Assembly (NCBI GenBank): GCA_964553615.1
Contig: CAZKMA010000016.1
Coordinates: forward strand, 13,710 to 77,709
Direction: 5' to 3'
Length of the DNA: 64,000 nucleotides
Source: DATKUC01 sp964553615
GTDB lineage: Bacteria > Spirochaetota > Spirochaetia > DSM-27196 > DATKUC01
Below are positions 61,399 through 64,000 of the stretch, piece after piece. A program made the position numbers and the translations under genes. The notes under the pieces were generated by a model that made no database searches, was not told the DNA's origin, and saw nothing but the letters and a program-made list of their open reading frames with translations. Each line of letters opens with the position of its first letter. Within the stretch, counting starts at the first letter, position 1.

Positions 61399-63855
61399 AT
61401 GCCAAAGTCCATAGTCGTTGATCCAAAACAGGTCCGAAAGTCGGAAGAACTGCAGATAGGTTCAGTGCTGGTAAACCAGTACAAGAGCGATCCAAAAAAG
61501 GAGCTCGCCCGCTACGGGAAGGAAAAACTGGTTCGAATGTACTACGACATGCTCACAATTCGTGAGTTTGAGACCATGCTCAATGATATCAAGACGCAGG
61601 GCTCCTACCGTGGCATCGAATACAACCACAAGGGCCCGGCGCACCTTTCAATAGGTCAGGAGTCAACGGCTGTTGGATTGTGCGTCAATCTCGGTGTCGA
61701 AGACTTCATATTCGGCTCGCATCGCAGTCACGGAGAAATTCTCGCGAAATGTTATTCGGCAATACCGCAGCTGGATGATGATAGCCTCTCGTCAATCATG
61801 AAGGAATATCTCGGCGGCGACACCCTGCGTGCGGTTGAATCTCTGCCATACGCGGATGTTCGTGACCTTGCGGAAAACTTCGTGCTCTACGGGACGCTCG
61901 CCGAGATATTTGCGCGAAAAGCCGGCTTCAATCGCGGCCTCGGCGGATCGATGCATGCGTTCTTTGCCCCGTTCGGAAGCATGCCGAACAACGCAATAGT
62001 CGGCGGATCCGCCGACATCGCATTCGGATCGGCGCTCTACAAGAGAGTGAACAGAAAGCCGGGGATTGTCATTGCCAATATCGGCGACGCGTCAATGGGA
62101 TGCGGTCCGGTCTGGGAGGCAATGATGCTCTCTGCAATGGATCAGTACCGCCAGCTGTGGGATAAAGACATCGGGGGGGCTCCGCCCATCATGTTCAACT
62201 TCATAAACAATTTCTACGGAATGGGAGGTCAGACTGCCGGAGAAACCATGGGTTACCGCATTCTTGCCAGAGTCGGTGCAGGGGTAAACCCGGAGAACAT
62301 GCACGCCGAACGGGTGGACGGCTACAACCCTCTCGCAGTGGCGGATGCGATAGAACGAAAAAAGAAAATTCTATCCGAAGGCCGCGGCCCGGTCCTCATG
62401 GATACCATTACGTACCGAATATCGGGGCACTCTCCCTCCGACGCATCGAGCTACCGTACGAAGGAAGAGGTCGCCCTCTGGGAAGAAGCCGACGGCGTTC
62501 GAAGTTTCGGCGAATACCTTACCGAGAATAAGATCCTGAGCGCGTCCGAAGTGGGAAAGTTGCAGGAACGGGTCATTTCCAAGATCACCCAGGCACTGAA
62601 CCTCGCGGTTCCGCTTGAAACATCTCCCCGTGTCAGCGGAGAGTATATCGGAAGCGTCATGTTCTCAAACACGCCAACGGACAGGATGGAAGAACGGCAA
62701 CCCGAGGTGCTCATGCCGCTTTCGGAGAATCCACGCGTGCAGCAGAACGCCCGCAAGGCGCGGTACGCGTACGACGAAAATGGGAAAGAGCTCTCAAAGA
62801 TGAAGGTACTATCCTATCGTGATGCACTCTTCGAGGCGGTTATTCACCGATTCTACCAGGATCCGACCATGGTAGCGTACGGAGAAGAGAACCGCGACTG
62901 GGGCGGAGCATTTGCCGTCTATCGCGGACTCACGGAGGCACTACCCTACCACCGTCTGTTCAATGCGTCGATCTCAGAAGGTGCCATAGTGGGCTCCGGC
63001 GTGGGATACGCACTCTCGGGCGGCCGAGCTCTTATCGAACTCATGTACTGCGACTTCATGGGTCGGGCCGGAGACGAGCTGTTCAACCAGGCGGCGAAAT
63101 GGCAATCGATGTCTGCAGGCGTCCTCAAGATGCCGCTGGTGGTGCGTGTATCGGTCGGCAGCAAGTATGGCGCTCAGCACTCTCAGGACTGGACAAGCCT
63201 TGCCGCGCACATCCCGGGACTGAAAGTCATGTTCCCGGCTACGCCCTACGATGCAAAAGGGATGCTGAACCTGGCCCTGCGGGGAACCGATCCGGTAATC
63301 TTCTTCGAGAGTCAGCGCCTGTACGATATTGGCGAGTACTTTGAAAAAGGCGGCGTTCCCGAAGGTTACTATGAAGTACCCGAAGGAGAGCCCGCGATCC
63401 GCCGCACAGGAAAGGACCTGACCATCTTTACCATTGGAGCGACTCTCTATCGGGCACTCGAAGCCGCGGAGGAACTCTCAGAACGCTACGGCGTAGAGGC
63501 CGAGGTGATCGATGGACGGTTCATCAATCCGCTCGCCTACGACAAAATAATCGAAAGCGTAAAGAAGACCGGCCGCATAGTACTCGCTTCGGATGCGTGT
63601 GAACGTGGTAGCTATCTGCACACCGTTGCAAGCACAATTAATGAGCTTGCGTTCGATTATCTGGATGCGCCACCGGCGGTCGTTGGTTCACGGAACTGGA
63701 TAACACCCGCCGCGGAGATGGAGGAGGAGTTCTTTCCGCAAAAAGAATGGATCATCGATACGATCCATGAGCGGGTCCTGCCCTTCCGCGACCATACTTC
63801 GACTACTGTTCAGACTGGTGGTGAGATTCTTCGCAGGAATCGTGTGGGTCTCTGA
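61399..63855 (+). CDS. 2-oxo-acid dehydrogenase E1, alpha-beta fusion
   Basis: The thiamine-diphosphate decarboxylase component, 818 residues. Residues about 45-440 are E1 alpha (HLSIGQESTAVGLCVNLGVE, GLGGSMHAF, and cofactor motif GDASMGCGPVWEA ending in FINNFYG, with GDA in place of GDG). Residues 468-818 are E1 beta (MKVLSYRDALFEAVIHRFY, FNASISEGAIVGSGVGYALS, IDGRFINPLAYDKI). Met468 stands where a separate beta subunit would start. Pyruvate is the likeliest substrate; branched-chain or acetoin use is possible. It is the last gene of the operon. Confidence 0.92.
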   Translation: MPKSIVVDPKQVRKSEELQIGSVLVNQYKSDPKKELARYGKEKLVRMYYDMLTIREFETMLNDIKTQGSYRGIEYNHKGPAHLSIGQESTAVGLCVNLGVEDFIFGSHRSHGEILAKCYSAIPQLDDDSLSSIMKEYLGGDTLRAVESLPYADVRDLAENFVLYGTLAEIFARKAGFNRGLGGSMHAFFAPFGSMPNNAIVGGSADIAFGSALYKRVNRKPGIVIANIGDASMGCGPVWEAMMLSAMDQYRQLWDKDIGGAPPIMFNFINNFYGMGGQTAGETMGYRILARVGAGVNPENMHAERVDGYNPLAVADAIERKKKILSEGRGPVLMDTITYRISGHSPSDASSYRTKEEVALWEEADGVRSFGEYLTENKILSASEVGKLQERVISKITQALNLAVPLETSPRVSGEYIGSVMFSNTPTDRMEERQPEVLMPLSENPRVQQNARKARYAYDENGKELSKMKVLSYRDALFEAVIHRFYQDPTMVAYGEENRDWGGAFAVYRGLTEALPYHRLFNASISEGAIVGSGVGYALSGGRALIELMYCDFMGRAGDELFNQAAKWQSMSAGVLKMPLVVRVSVGSKYGAQHSQDWTSLAAHIPGLKVMFPATPYDAKGMLNLALRGTDPVIFFESQRLYDIGEYFEKGGVPEGYYEVPEGEPAIRRTGKDLTIFTIGATLYRALEAAEELSERYGVEAEVIDGRFINPLAYDKIIESVKKTGRIVLASDACERGSYLHTVASTINELAFDYLDAPPAVVGSRNWITPAAEMEEEFFPQKEWIIDTIHERVLPFRDHTSTTVQTGGEILRRNRVGL

Positions 63856-63858
63856 AGT

Positions 63859-63876
63859 ATCAACAAGCGTGTTGAT
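63859..63876 (+). other. Short hairpin after the E1 gene
   Basis: ATCAAC and GTTGAT with a 6-base loop, three bases past the E1 stop. No T run follows, so termination here is doubtful. Confidence 0.4.
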
Positions 63877-63928
63877 GAAACCACCCCTTTGAAGCAGGAG
63901 CTCCCCTTCGGGTGTAGGGAGATAATGA

Positions 63929-63970
63929 GTGCATGCCGGTCATCAGGCTCAAGGCCTCACCGGCATGCAC
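63929..63970. repeat. Large inverted repeat near the window end
   Basis: GTGCATGCCGGT (63929-63940) and its exact complement (63959-63970) with an 18-base loop. Outer bases (GGAGC near 63897 and GCTCC near 63992) extend the pairing imperfectly to about 100 bases. This may be an operon end, a structured RNA or a dispersed repeat; the window ends before its border. Confidence 0.7.
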
Positions 63971-64000
63971 ACCCTTCGCCCCTCTGGAGGTGCTCCCGTG

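Overview
The window looks like chromosomal DNA of a free-living or host-associated spirochaete (phylum Spirochaetota), from an assembly with one scaffold gap. Several things point that way. RpoB carries Asn at the position equivalent to E. coli Ser531, the variant linked to the natural rifampicin resistance of spirochaetes. rpsD is missing from the rpoA cluster and fusA is missing from between rpsG and tuf. The 2-oxo-acid dehydrogenase E1 is a single alpha-beta fusion. Two membrane or sensor-like proteins match no family I know. The species cannot be fixed from sequence alone. I see no prophage, insertion sequence or CRISPR array.

Layout. (1) 28-5336, minus strand: a tightly overlapping murG-cvpA-holB-histidine kinase-NtrC-type regulator operon. 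(2) 5478-9608, plus strand: a phased Pho-box array, then pstB-phoU-phoB-phoR without pstSCA. (3) 9602-12678, minus strand: a small lipoprotein, a DUF445 membrane protein and a diguanylate cyclase with an abnormal receiver domain. (4) 12890-13864: an omptin-like outer-membrane barrel. (5) 13867-19247, minus strand: rnhA, comM, htrA, uvrB. (6) 19391-20542, plus strand: an orphan HsdS-like half specificity protein and a small membrane protein. (7) 20547-24022, minus strand: a large sensor-like protein whose acidic repeat is interrupted by 100 Ns.

(8) 24220-52053, minus strand: a 28-kb block of information genes, in transcription order tRNA-Thr, rpmG, tRNA-Trp, secE, nusG, rplKAJL, rpoBC, rpsLG, tuf, the S10-spc-alpha ribosomal clusters with secY, rpoA and rplQ. 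It has internal promoters before rpmG, rpsL and tuf, an rplL-rpoB attenuator-like hairpin and a strong terminator after rplQ. Three short or commonly missed items were recovered here: rpmJ and the two tRNA genes. Several starts were moved to downstream ATG or GTG codons with good ribosome-binding sites.

(9) 52179-54081, minus strand: flavodoxin and class I aldolase with unusual hairpins. (10) 54214-57677, plus strand: a LacI-family regulator and fucI-fucU, with a promoter followed at once by a perfect LacI-type operator and closed by a clear terminator. (11) 57702-63855, plus strand: a DeoR-family regulator followed by a complete 2-oxo-acid (probably pyruvate) dehydrogenase set, E2-E3-E1(alpha-beta fusion). 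The last 145 bases hold strong inverted repeats cut by the window edge.

The most unusual items are the sensor-like protein with the unresolved acidic repeat, the orphan HsdS-like protein paired with a membrane protein, the receiver domain lacking its phosphoacceptor Asp, the omptin-like barrel, and the palindromic tandem repeat near the flavodoxin gene.
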